Assembly (NCBI RefSeq): GCF_900114535.1
Contig: NZ_FOTK01000017.1
Location: forward strand, 62,001 to 126,000
Direction: 5' to 3'
Source: Methylobacterium pseudosasicola
Lineage (GTDB): Bacteria > Pseudomonadota > Alphaproteobacteria > Rhizobiales > Beijerinckiaceae
DNA: 64,000 nucleotides
Part shown: piece by piece, positions 1-8,135 of the stretch
How positions within the stretch are numbered: the stretch's first letter is position 1
How the letters are laid out: each line of letters starts with the position of its first letter
Made by a program: the position numbers and the translations under genes
The notes under the pieces: model-generated
Database searches by the model: none
The model's input: only the letters and a program-made list of their open reading frames with translations
Told to the model about the DNA's origin: nothing

Positions 1-636
1 CGCCGGCTCTGCCCGGGCATCGTCGAGGTGGTGGCGACCCTGACCCGGCGCCCGAACCTCGAACCCGGCCATCAGGCCCTCGTTACCTTCGCCGGCCTGC
101 CCACCCTGACCCTGTCCCCGACCCTGCGGGTCGACGGGTCCGCCGAGATCAACGAGGCGGTGTTCCACCTCCCCCGGGATCCCGAGGGCGGCCCGGTCGA
201 CGCGATCCGCCTCGACCAGCCGGTGCGCGTGAAGGGCCCCGTCGGCCGCGGCCAGTACCGGCCCGGCGGCGGGCGCCTCGTGCTGGTGGCGGCCGGGGCC
301 GGCTTCGGCCCGATCTGGTCGATCGCCCGGGCGGCCCGTTACATCGAGCCCGCCCGCGAGATGGCGCTCGCCGTCGGCGCCCGGGACGCCCTCGACCTCT
401 ACATGCGCGAGAGCCTGGACTGGCTGCGCTGCACCGGCGTCGGCCGAATCGTGCTCTGCGCCGATCGCGGCCGCCAGCGCCCGCCGGACGTGCGCTCCGG
501 CCCGCTCACCGCCCATCTGCCGAGCCTGCGCGCCACCGACGTCGTCCACGTGGCCGGCGACATCGCCACCATCGGCGCCGTGCAGGTGCTTGCCGCCGCG
601 GTGGGCGCGCGCTGCTACCCGATCGTGCTCGCCTGA
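1..636 (+). CDS. Oxidoreductase, ferredoxin-reductase-type FAD/NAD(P)-binding region (5' partial)
   Basis: The reading frame is open to base 1, so the gene begins before the window; GTG at 28 is only the first internal start. The visible ~210 residues match the C-terminal two thirds of a ferredoxin-NADP+ reductase-like flavoprotein: a beta-barrel FAD-binding segment, then the nucleotide-binding region with VAAGAGFGPIWSIAR, the equivalent of the glycine-rich 'GGTGxxPxxS' loop that contacts NAD(P)H. The first residues (RRLCPGIVEVVATL) could be the junction with an upstream 2Fe-2S ferredoxin domain, as in CDP-6-deoxyglucoseen reductase-like or oxygenase reductase subunits, but the Fe-S cysteines are outside the window. 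Electron transfer from NAD(P)H to an unidentified partner is therefore an inference from family. The gene ends 38 bp before an SGNH hydrolase on the same strand. Confidence 0.6.
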   Translation, partial: RRLCPGIVEVVATLTRRPNLEPGHQALVTFAGLPTLTLSPTLRVDGSAEINEAVFHLPRDPEGGPVDAIRLDQPVRVKGPVGRGQYRPGGGRLVLVAAGAGFGPIWSIARAARYIEPAREMALAVGARDALDLYMRESLDWLRCTGVGRIVLCADRGRQRPPDVRSGPLTAHLPSLRATDVVHVAGDIATIGAVQVLAAAVGARCYPIVLA

Positions 637-674
637 CCGCGTCAGTCCCGGCGCCAGGCCGAGCGGATTCTACG

Positions 675-1718
675 ATGCTCCGCGTGCTCTGCCTCGGCTA
701 CAGCGTCACGGAGCTGCCGGGCTATGTCGAGCGGGCCAACGCCCTAGCCGCGGCCGAGGGGCGCCCCGTCACCTTCCTGCGCAGCGGCTGGGGCGGCCAC
801 TCCCTGCCCTCGATCGCCTGCCTGATCGACGAGATCCTCGACGCTTGTCCCTGCGACCACGTCCTGCTGGAGCTGTTCACCGGCAACGTCCGCTACTTCG
901 ACGGCGCGACGATGCGGGCCTATCTGGACGACATCCTGGCGGCGACCGCGCGCCGGAACCTGCCGGTCGCCTTCCTCAACCTCCACCAGGGCGGGGTCGA
1001 TTACGCGGCCGAACCCGTCGCCGGCCTGCTTGGCGAGTACCGCGCCCTCTACGGCATCCCGTATCTCGACCTCGCTGCCCCGATGGCGGCCGCGGGGGCG
1101 GGCGACATCACCTACCTGCTGAAGGACGGGACCCATGTCGCCCCGGCGGGGTCCGAGCTCTACGGCACCCTGGTCTACGCCCTGATGCGGGCGCCGCCGC
1201 CGGGCCGCGCCTATCTCGACCGGTTCCTGGGCTTGCCGGTCCGGTTCGAATCCCTGCCGCTGCGCACCCTCCCCGGCCTGGAATGCGGGTTCACCCTGTG
1301 CCGCAACGGCATCCCGCTGCATTTCCTGGAGATTCCCGAGGGCGAGAGCGCCGAGATCCCGTTCGGGCGCCCGCGCCACGCGATCGGCGCGCTCGTGACC
1401 TACGGGCCGCAGGCCGGCACGCTGATGGTCCAGGACCCGGCGACCGGACGCGCCCGCGCGATCACCGCCTACGACGAATTTTCTTATTATACGCGCTCGG
1501 TCTTCCGGGACCTGGCCTTCCCGGCCGCCTGGTCCCTGAGGATTGCGCAATCGGCGGTGCTGCCGGACATCGCCCTGCGCAAGGGCGAGCCGGACCCAGG
1601 GCCACGGCTCGGGCGCGTGTCGCACATCTTCTTCCGGCGCAGGCTCGGGCTTGCTGAGCGCGCGGCGTTGCTCCGCCACCGGCTCTGGCGCCGGCTGAAG
1701 GGTTTCCGAAGGGCCTGA
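675..1718 (+). CDS. SGNH/GDSL-family hydrolase-like protein
   Basis: 347 residues. The N-terminus carries a degenerate SGNH block I (LCLGYSVTEL, with GYS in place of GDS). A block II-like glycine follows (SGWGGHSL), then a block III-like segment (LLELFTGNVRYF) and a block V-like DGTH motif near residue 153 (KDGTHVAPAGSELYG), which supplies the catalytic Asp/His pair in this fold. Members are esterases or acyltransferases acting on sugars or lipids. The residues after about 190 form an additional C-terminal domain rich in beta strands that I do not recognise. No signal peptide is evident. The start at 675 is the first ATG and has no clear ribosome binding site. The 3' end overlaps a dispersed repeat. 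Substrate unknown. Confidence 0.6.
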   Translation: MLRVLCLGYSVTELPGYVERANALAAAEGRPVTFLRSGWGGHSLPSIACLIDEILDACPCDHVLLELFTGNVRYFDGATMRAYLDDILAATARRNLPVAFLNLHQGGVDYAAEPVAGLLGEYRALYGIPYLDLAAPMAAAGAGDITYLLKDGTHVAPAGSELYGTLVYALMRAPPPGRAYLDRFLGLPVRFESLPLRTLPGLECGFTLCRNGIPLHFLEIPEGESAEIPFGRPRHAIGALVTYGPQAGTLMVQDPATGRARAITAYDEFSYYTRSVFRDLAFPAAWSLRIAQSAVLPDIALRKGEPDPGPRLGRVSHIFFRRRLGLAERAALLRHRLWRRLKGFRRA

Positions 1719-1785
1719 GGCTCTTCGGCGGGGTGTCGGGGCAGAGCCCTGGACCCGCGAAAGATCTCGGACCTTTCGAAACCGG
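1701..1785. repeat. Dispersed intergenic repeat, copy A
   Basis: This segment shares an ordered series of blocks with 7996-8120: ggtttcc(g/a)aaggg, gcggggtgtcggggc, gagccctg, gacccgcgaaa and cggacctttcgaa. Both copies sit at the 3' end of a plus-strand gene that faces the 3' end of a minus-strand gene. Copy A lacks the internal palindrome of copy B. The position suggests a REP-like element that may also end transcription in both directions. Confidence 0.6.
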
Positions 1786-1789
1786 GATT

Positions 1790-4330
1790 TCAGCTTAGGC
1801 GGACGCGCCAGATCTCCTCGGCGTATTCGCGCATCGACCGGTCGGACGAGAACCACGCCATCCGGGCGGTGTTGCGGATCGCCTTGGCCCACCAGCCGCG
1901 CGGGTCGCGCCAGGCGGCGTCGATGGAGCGCTGCACCCGCCAGTAATCGTCGAAATCGGCGGTGAGCAGGTACTGGTCGCGCCGGCGCAGGTCGTCGGTG
2001 AGCGGCCGGAACCGGCCCGGCTCCCCTGGCGAGAACCGCCCGGAGGCGATCATGTCGAGGGCCGCTGCCAGCCGGGGTGACGCCTGGATCGCCCGTGCCG
2101 CGTAGCCCGGCTCGGCCTCACGGGCCTGCACGCCGGCGGCGTCGAGGCCGAAGATGAAGATGTTGTCCGCCCCGACATGGTCGCGGATCTCGATATTGGC
2201 GCCGTCCAGCGTGCCGACCGTGAGCGCGCCGTTGAGGGCGAACTTCATGTTGCCGGTGCCCGACGCTTCCATGCCGGCGGTGGAGATCTGCTCGGACAGG
2301 TCGGCGCCCGGGATGATCGTCTCCGCGAGGCTTACCGAGTAGTTCGGCAGGAACACCACCTTCAGCCGGCCGGCGACCTCGGGGTCGTCGTTCACCGCCC
2401 GGGCGACGTCGCAGGCGAGCTTGATGATCAGCTTGGCCTGGACATAGCTCGGCGCCGCCTTGCCCGCGAAGATCTTGACCCGGGGCGTCCAGTCCCGGTG
2501 CGGCTCGGCCTTGATCGCCTGGTAGAGCGCCACAGTCTCGACCACGTTGAGCAGCTGGCGCTTGTACTCGTGAATGCGCTTGACCTGGACGTCGAACAGC
2601 GCCTCCGGATCGATGTCGGTGCCGGTGCGCTCGGCCACGAGCCGGGCGAGGGCCTCCTTGCGCTGCCGGCGCACGGCGGCGTAGCGCGCCACGAAGGCCG
2701 GATCCTCGGCATGGGCCTCGAGGCCCCGGAGCAGCGCCGGATCGTCGAGCACGCCCGAGCCCACCGTCTCAACGGCGAGGCGGGTGAGGCCCGGATTGGC
2801 GTTGTGCAGCCAGCGCCGGAAGGTGATGCCGTTGGTCTTGTTGACGATCTTGTCGGGATCGAGCGCGTGCAGGTGCGCGAACACCGTGGAGCGCATCAGG
2901 TCGGTGTGCAGGGCCGAGACGCCGTTGACCCGGCGGGCGCCGTGGAAGGCGAGGTGGCCCATGCGCACCCGGCGGCCATGGGCCTCGTCGATCAGCGAGA
3001 TCGAGGCCAGGTAGGCGGCGTCCTGATGGGCGGGGTCCTGGCGGCCGTGCTTGGCCTGCTCTTCCAGGTGCATCCAGTTGATCAGGTAGATGATCTGCAT
3101 GTGGCGCGGCAGCAGCCGCTCCATCAGCTCCACCGGCCAGGTCTCCAGCGCCTCCGGCATCAGGGTGTGGTTGGTGTAGTTCAGCGTGTTGGTGGTGACG
3201 TGCCACGCATCCTCCCAGGAGAGGTCGTGGTCCTCCATGAGGATGCGCATCAGCTCCGGCACCGCGATGGCCGGGTGGGTGTCGTTGAGCTGGATCGCCG
3301 CGTGATCCGGCAGGGAGCGCACGTCGCCGCGCTCGTTCACATGCCGGGCGATGAGATCCTGGAGCGAGGCCGAGGTGAAGAAGTATTCCTGGCGCAGGCG
3401 CAGCTCCTGGCCCTCGGCCGAAGAATCGCTCGGATAAAGCACCCGGGAGATCGCCTCGGCGCGGCTGCGCGCCGCCACGGCGCCGACATGGTCGCCGCCG
3501 TTGAAGCGGGCGAGGTCGACGGGCTCGCCGGCCTCCGCCTTCCACAGGCGCAGCCGGTTGACGTGGCGCCCGCGCCAGCCGACCACCGGGATGTCGTGGG
3601 CCACCGCCCGCACGGTCTCGGCCGGTTGCCAATGGCGGCGGATCACGCCCTCATTGGGGGACGACATCGTGACGGTTCCGCCGAAGCCGATCGTGTAGCT
3701 CGCGTCGGGCCGGACGAACTCCCAGGGGTTGCCCTCGGCGAGCCAGGTCTCCGGCGCCTCGCGCTGCCAGCCATCCTCGAAGGATTGCCGGAACAGGCCG
3801 TGATCGTACCGGATGCCGTAGCCGACCGCCGGGATGCCGATGCTGGCCATGCTGTCCATGAAGCAGGCGGCGAGCCGCCCGAGGCCGCCATTGCCCAAAG
3901 CCGCGTCGGGCTCGGCATCCTGCACGGCGTCGAGATCGACCCCGAGCTCGCGGAGCGCCGCCCGGGTCGTCTCGGTGAGGCCCAGATTGTTCATCGCATC
4001 CGACATCAGCCGGCCGATGAGGAATTCGAGCGAGAGGTAGTAGACCCGCTTGTTCGGCACGGCCTTCTCGGAGGCCATGCAGGCCGCCACGATCCGCTCG
4101 CGCAGGGCGAGCGCCGTCGCCGCGAACCAGTCGCGGGGGCGGGCGGATTCAGGCGTCCGGCCCAGCGCGAAGGTGAGCTTGGCGCGGATCGATTCCCGCA
4201 GGTCGACCACGGAATCGCCGGTCTGCCACAGGAGCGGCGCGGTCCAGGCGGCGGCCGCCGGGATCTCGGAAGCGCTGTCGTCGCGCAAGGCGTCCCGCTG
4301 GGCGGGCGGAGTGAGAACGTCGTTCAGCAC
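1790..4330 (-). CDS. glgP: Glycogen/starch phosphorylase
   Basis: About 846 residues, the usual length for glycogen phosphorylase (GT35). It releases glucose 1-phosphate from alpha-1,4-glucan using pyridoxal phosphate. The signature EASGTGNMKFALNGALTVGTLDGANIE is present, read here in pieces around base 2245; its lysine (about residue 696) carries PLP. Other family blocks seen are YYLSLEFLIGR, LGNGGLGRLAACFMDS, NDTHPAIAVPELMRIL and VKRIHEYKRQLLN. I chose the GTG at 4330 because GGGGGA lies nine bases upstream; an in-frame TTG at 4345 is the alternative. It is divergent from the alpha-glucosidase at 4653 and is the degradative arm of the glycogen locus. Confidence 0.95.
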   Translation of the reverse strand: MLNDVLTPPAQRDALRDDSASEIPAAAAWTAPLLWQTGDSVVDLRESIRAKLTFALGRTPESARPRDWFAATALALRERIVAACMASEKAVPNKRVYYLSLEFLIGRLMSDAMNNLGLTETTRAALRELGVDLDAVQDAEPDAALGNGGLGRLAACFMDSMASIGIPAVGYGIRYDHGLFRQSFEDGWQREAPETWLAEGNPWEFVRPDASYTIGFGGTVTMSSPNEGVIRRHWQPAETVRAVAHDIPVVGWRGRHVNRLRLWKAEAGEPVDLARFNGGDHVGAVAARSRAEAISRVLYPSDSSAEGQELRLRQEYFFTSASLQDLIARHVNERGDVRSLPDHAAIQLNDTHPAIAVPELMRILMEDHDLSWEDAWHVTTNTLNYTNHTLMPEALETWPVELMERLLPRHMQIIYLINWMHLEEQAKHGRQDPAHQDAAYLASISLIDEAHGRRVRMGHLAFHGARRVNGVSALHTDLMRSTVFAHLHALDPDKIVNKTNGITFRRWLHNANPGLTRLAVETVGSGVLDDPALLRGLEAHAEDPAFVARYAAVRRQRKEALARLVAERTGTDIDPEALFDVQVKRIHEYKRQLLNVVETVALYQAIKAEPHRDWTPRVKIFAGKAAPSYVQAKLIIKLACDVARAVNDDPEVAGRLKVVFLPNYSVSLAETIIPGADLSEQISTAGMEASGTGNMKFALNGALTVGTLDGANIEIRDHVGADNIFIFGLDAAGVQAREAEPGYAARAIQASPRLAAALDMIASGRFSPGEPGRFRPLTDDLRRRDQYLLTADFDDYWRVQRSIDAAWRDPRGWWAKAIRNTARMAWFSSDRSMREYAEEIWRVRLS

Positions 4331-4652
4331 GTGCGGGTCCCCCAAAAGTCGGCGCCCCGGATTCTAGCGCCAGGGCTATCGTGGGCGGATTATCTCTTTT
4401 GACGGATTGCCAGCGAATGAACGTCTCGGCGATCCGTGCCCCGAAGTCGTGAGTTTGCGATCGGCTTCCGGGCGAAGTCGTGGCGGTGCCGCCCCGACCG
4501 AGGCGTGCGACCGCGCAGCCAGAGATATGGCGCGACTACGTGACATTCTAGACACAACGATCCGCGCCGCCAGCCCGTGACGCGCGCATCTGAGCCGTCG
4601 CCAGCGCGCGGCTCAGCGGTTAACCCTGCTTCGGGGATTCGCGGGGTGCAGC
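4331..4652. other. Divergent intergenic region, glgP / alpha-glucosidase
   Basis: No coding sequence is supported. The region must carry promoters for both divergent genes, but I cannot point to a convincing -35/-10 pair or operator. Confidence 0.4.
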
Positions 4653-6236
4653 ATGACCGAGACCGTCTGGTGGAAGCGCGGCACCGTCTACCAGGTCTAT
4701 CCCCGCTCGTTCCAGGACACGAACGGCGACGGGGTCGGCGACCTGCCCGGCATCATGGCGCGGCTGGACTACCTCGCCTGGCTCGGGGTCGACGCGGTGT
4801 GGATCTCGCCGGTCTACCCCTCGCCCATGGCGGATTTCGGCTACGACGTGGCCGATTATTGCGGCATCGACCCGCTGTTCGGCACGCTCGCCGATTTCGA
4901 CGCGCTGATCGACGAGGCGCATCGGCGCAAGCTGAAGGTGATCCTCGACTTCGTGCCCAACCATTCCTCGATCGCGCATCCGTGGTTCGCGGAGAGCCGG
5001 TCGTCGCGGTCGAGCCCGAAGCGGGACTGGTACATCTGGCGCGACCCGGCCCCGGGGGGCGGCCCGCCGAACAACTGGGTGTCGAATTTCGGCGGCCCGG
5101 CCTGGACGCTGGATGAGGCCACCGGCCAGTATTACTACCACGCCTTCCTGGCCGAGCAGCCGGACCTGAACTGGCGCAACCCCGCCGTGCGGGCGGCGAT
5201 GCACGACGCGCTGCGCTTCTGGCTGGAGCGCGGCGTCGACGGGTTCCGGGTCGACGTGATCTGGCACCTGATGAAGGATGCGGGATTCCGCGACAACCCG
5301 GCCAATCCCGACTACGCGCCGGGCACGCCGGAGATCAACCGCTTCACCCAGGTCTATTCCGCCGACCGCCCGGAGGTGTTCGACGTGATCGCCGGGATGC
5401 GGGCGGTGCTGCGCCAGTACGGCGAGCGGGTGCTGATCGGGGAGATCTACCTGCCGATCGAGCGGCTGGTGGCCTATTACGGCCCGGACCTCACCGGTGC
5501 CGACCTGCCATTCAATTTCCAGTTGATCCAGACCCCGTGGCGGGCCGATGCAGTCGCCGACCTGGTGGCGAATTACGAGGCGGCTTTGCCCGAGGGCGGC
5601 TGGCCGAACTGGGTGCTGGGCAACCACGACCAGCCGCGGATCGCCGCCCGGGTGGGCGAGGCCCAGGCCCGCATCGCCGCGATGCTGCTGCTCACCCTAC
5701 GCGGCACCCCGACCCTCTATTACGGCGACGAGATCGGCCTCGGGCATGTGCCGATTCCGCCTGAGCGCGCCCAGGACCCCTGGGAGCGCAACGAGCCCGG
5801 CCACGGCCGCGACCCGGAGCGCACGCCGATGCAGTGGGACGAGGCCCCGCAGGCCGGTTTCTCCGATGCGGAGCCGTGGCTCCCGCTGTCGGAGGATTGG
5901 CCGATCCGCAACGTCGAAGCCCAGCGCTCGGACCCGGCCTCGATGCTGACCCTGCACCGGCGGCTCCTGGCGCTGCGGCGCGACCACGCCGCGCTGGCGG
6001 TCGGCGAATACCGGGGCCTGCCCGTCGAGGCCGAGGCGGTGTTCGCCTACGAGCGCTTCGCCGACGGCGAGAGCCTGCGCGTGGTCCTGAACTTCGGCGG
6101 CGAGTCGCAGAGCCTGCCCCTGCCCGAGGGCGATTGGACGATCCTGCTCTCGACCCTGGCCGGCCGAGCGGGCGCGCCGGCCCGCACGACGCTCGCCCTC
6201 GGACCCGACGAGGGGGTGATTCTCCGTCGAATCTGA
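4653..6236 (+). CDS. GH13 alpha-glucosidase
   Basis: 527 residues, typical for oligo-1,6-/alpha-1,4-glucosidases of family GH13. The N-terminus (WWKRGTVYQVYPRSFQD.NGDGVGDL) is characteristic. Catalytic motifs are in order: VDGFRVDVIWHL (nucleophile Asp), VLIGEIYLP (acid/base Glu) and VLGNHDQPR (transition-state Asp). The region VPNHSS is the conserved first block. It would hydrolyse short malto-oligosaccharides or related alpha-glucosides in the cytoplasm, since no signal peptide is seen. It is divergent from glgP and upstream of glgA, so it likely feeds glucose from glucan trimming. Exact linkage preference cannot be read from sequence; trehalose or sucrose hydrolysis are alternatives. Confidence 0.88.
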   Translation: MTETVWWKRGTVYQVYPRSFQDTNGDGVGDLPGIMARLDYLAWLGVDAVWISPVYPSPMADFGYDVADYCGIDPLFGTLADFDALIDEAHRRKLKVILDFVPNHSSIAHPWFAESRSSRSSPKRDWYIWRDPAPGGGPPNNWVSNFGGPAWTLDEATGQYYYHAFLAEQPDLNWRNPAVRAAMHDALRFWLERGVDGFRVDVIWHLMKDAGFRDNPANPDYAPGTPEINRFTQVYSADRPEVFDVIAGMRAVLRQYGERVLIGEIYLPIERLVAYYGPDLTGADLPFNFQLIQTPWRADAVADLVANYEAALPEGGWPNWVLGNHDQPRIAARVGEAQARIAAMLLLTLRGTPTLYYGDEIGLGHVPIPPERAQDPWERNEPGHGRDPERTPMQWDEAPQAGFSDAEPWLPLSEDWPIRNVEAQRSDPASMLTLHRRLLALRRDHAALAVGEYRGLPVEAEAVFAYERFADGESLRVVLNFGGESQSLPLPEGDWTILLSTLAGRAGAPARTTLALGPDEGVILRRI

Positions 6237-6370
6237 GGCTTGCCTGCCATCTCTTGTCGCAGTGCAGCGCAGTCATCGCGCCATGGCCGAATCTGTAACC
6301 GATGCTTAAGGCTACCCCTGGCCTAAATTGTGCGTCGCAACGGAACCGTCGTGACGGAGGAGCATTGGAC

Positions 6371-7990
6371 ATGGTTGAGGCCGTGACAGCCGTGTCTGCC
6401 CGATCCTCTGCCCGACCGGGGCATCCTGCCCGGCCAGGATCGATGCCCATGCACGATGCGCTCCGCGGTGGTTCCTCGGCCGATCGGTCCTTCGGCGAGG
6501 ATGGGGGCTCCGCGGCGCAGTTCACGAATCCGGCCTGGCCGGCCTCCCTGCGCCGCCGCATCCTCTATGCCACCCCGGAGATGGCTGACTTCGTGAAAAC
6601 CGGCGGCCTCGGCGAGGTCTCGGCCGCCCTGCCCCGGGCCCTGGTGCCGCATTACGACATCCGCGTTCTGATCCCCGGCTACCGCCAGGTCCGCGCCGCG
6701 TTTCCCGAGATCCCGGTGGTCGCCCGGCTGGAGGGCTTCGCGGGTGTTCCGCCCTGCGACCTCGGCCTGGTCGAGGCCGCCGACGGATTGCGCATCTACG
6801 TCCTGCTGGCGCCCGAGCTCTACGAGCGTGACGGCACGCCCTACGGCGACGCCCACGGCGATTTCGGTGACAACGACCTGCGCTTCGCCCGCCTGAGCCT
6901 CGCGGCTGCGGAGATCGCCGCCGGCATCGATGCCGACTGGGCCGCCGACCTGCTGCACCTCAACGACTGGCAGGCGGCCCTCGCCCCGGCCTACCTGGCC
7001 TGGCGCGGCCGGCGCATCCCGAGCGTGCTGACGATCCACAACCTCGCCTATCAGGGCCTGTTTCCCCGCGACAGCCTGGGCCGCCTCGGCGTGCCGGACT
7101 TGGCCTTCCAGGTGGACGGCGCGGAGTTCTACGGCCAGCTCTCCTTCCTCAAGGCCGGCATCTTCTACGCCTCTCAGGTCACCACGGTGAGCGAGACTTA
7201 TGCCCGCGAGATCCAGACGGCCGAGATGGGCTGCGGGCTCGACGGGCTGCTGCGCACCCGCGCCGGCCAGGGTCGGCTCGCCGGCATCCTCAACGGCATC
7301 GACGAGACCTGGGACCCGAGCACCGACCAGCACCTCGCCACCCGGTTCGAGGTCGATGACTGGAAGGGCAAGCGCGCCAATGCCGAGGCGGTGCGCCAGC
7401 AATTCGGGCTGGCGGTGTCCCGCGGCCCGCTCTTCGCTATCGTCTCGCGGCTGGTGCACCAGAAAGGCATCGACCTGAGCCTTCAGGCGGCGGAGGCGAT
7501 CGTCGCCGAGGGCGGCCAGCTCGTGGTGATCGGCCAGGGCGAGGGCCGGTTCGAGCAGGCCCTGCGCGGCCTGTCCAAGCGCCATCCAGACGCGGTCGGC
7601 GTGCATGTCGGCTTCGAGGAGGCCCAGGCCAGGCGGATGTTCGCCGGCAGCGATTTTTTGCTGATGCCGTCGCGGTTCGAACCCTGCGGGCTCGCCCAGA
7701 TGTACGCCCAGCGCTTCGGCTCCCTGCCGATCGTGCATCGCACCGGGGGGCTGGCCGACACGGTCGAGGACGGCGTGACGGGCTTCACCTTCCCAGAGGC
7801 TTCGGCCTCGGCCTTCGGCTCGGCGGTCCGCCGGGCCTTCGAGGCGTTCGGCCAGAAGAAGCGCCTCAACGCCATGCGCCGGCGCGCCATGGCCGCCCGG
7901 TTCGGCTGGGACCAGGCCGCCGAGAGCTATGCCGGCCTCTACGCCCGCGCCATGGGCAACAGCCCGGCGCTGCGCTGGCGCGCCGCGTAA
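6371..7990 (+). CDS. glgA: Glycogen synthase (ADP-glucose)
   Basis: 539 residues from the chosen ATG. GlgA (GT5) transfers glucose from ADP-glucose to the non-reducing end of alpha-1,4-glucan. The ADP-glucose-binding motif appears as KTGGLGEVSAALP, near residue 76, and the C-terminal Rossmann domain has PSRFEPCGLAQMYAQRFGSLPIVHRTGGLADTV, split here over bases 7668-7760. The start at 6371 is preceded by GGAGGAG (6356-6362) eight bases upstream, which beats the longer frame from 6302. The first ~60 residues before RRRILYATPEM are an unusual low-complexity extension. No glgC (ADP-glucose pyrophosphorylase) is in the window, so substrate supply must come from elsewhere. Confidence 0.95.
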   Translation: MVEAVTAVSARSSARPGHPARPGSMPMHDALRGGSSADRSFGEDGGSAAQFTNPAWPASLRRRILYATPEMADFVKTGGLGEVSAALPRALVPHYDIRVLIPGYRQVRAAFPEIPVVARLEGFAGVPPCDLGLVEAADGLRIYVLLAPELYERDGTPYGDAHGDFGDNDLRFARLSLAAAEIAAGIDADWAADLLHLNDWQAALAPAYLAWRGRRIPSVLTIHNLAYQGLFPRDSLGRLGVPDLAFQVDGAEFYGQLSFLKAGIFYASQVTTVSETYAREIQTAEMGCGLDGLLRTRAGQGRLAGILNGIDETWDPSTDQHLATRFEVDDWKGKRANAEAVRQQFGLAVSRGPLFAIVSRLVHQKGIDLSLQAAEAIVAEGGQLVVIGQGEGRFEQALRGLSKRHPDAVGVHVGFEEAQARRMFAGSDFLLMPSRFEPCGLAQMYAQRFGSLPIVHRTGGLADTVEDGVTGFTFPEASASAFGSAVRRAFEAFGQKKRLNAMRRRAMAARFGWDQAAESYAGLYARAMGNSPALRWRAA

Positions 7991-7995
7991 GACCG

Positions 7996-8120
7996 GGTTT
8001 CCAAAGGGCTCAGCCCTTTGGCGGGGTGTCGGGGCGGAGCCCTGAAGGATCGGGCAAAGCCCGACACCAGGGCTCCGCCCTGGACCCGCGAAAAGTCACG
8101 GACCTTTCGAATCCGTGACC
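7996..8120. repeat. Dispersed intergenic repeat, copy B, with nested palindromes
   Basis: Copy B of the element at 1701-1785. It contains a 10-bp hairpin at 8001-8021 (ccaaagggct / agccctttgg, one-base loop). A second palindrome has 13-bp arms at 8032-8044 and 8068-8080 (gggcggagccctg / cagggctccgccc), and inside it a 6-bp hairpin lies at 8050-8064 (tcgggc / gcccga). It lies between the convergent genes glgA and glgB and is well placed to end both transcripts. Confidence 0.7.
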
Positions 8121-8135
8121 TTCGAGGACAAGCCT

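Noticed and set aside
744-1892. 382-residue minus-strand open frame opposite the SGNH hydrolase
   Set aside because: Arg/Pro/Gly-rich shadow frame typical of the antisense of high-GC coding DNA; the plus-strand frame has family motifs.
2177-4402. 741-residue plus-strand frame opposite glgP
   Set aside because: Low-complexity, Asp/Arg/His/Gly-rich antisense frame; glgP on the minus strand is unambiguous.
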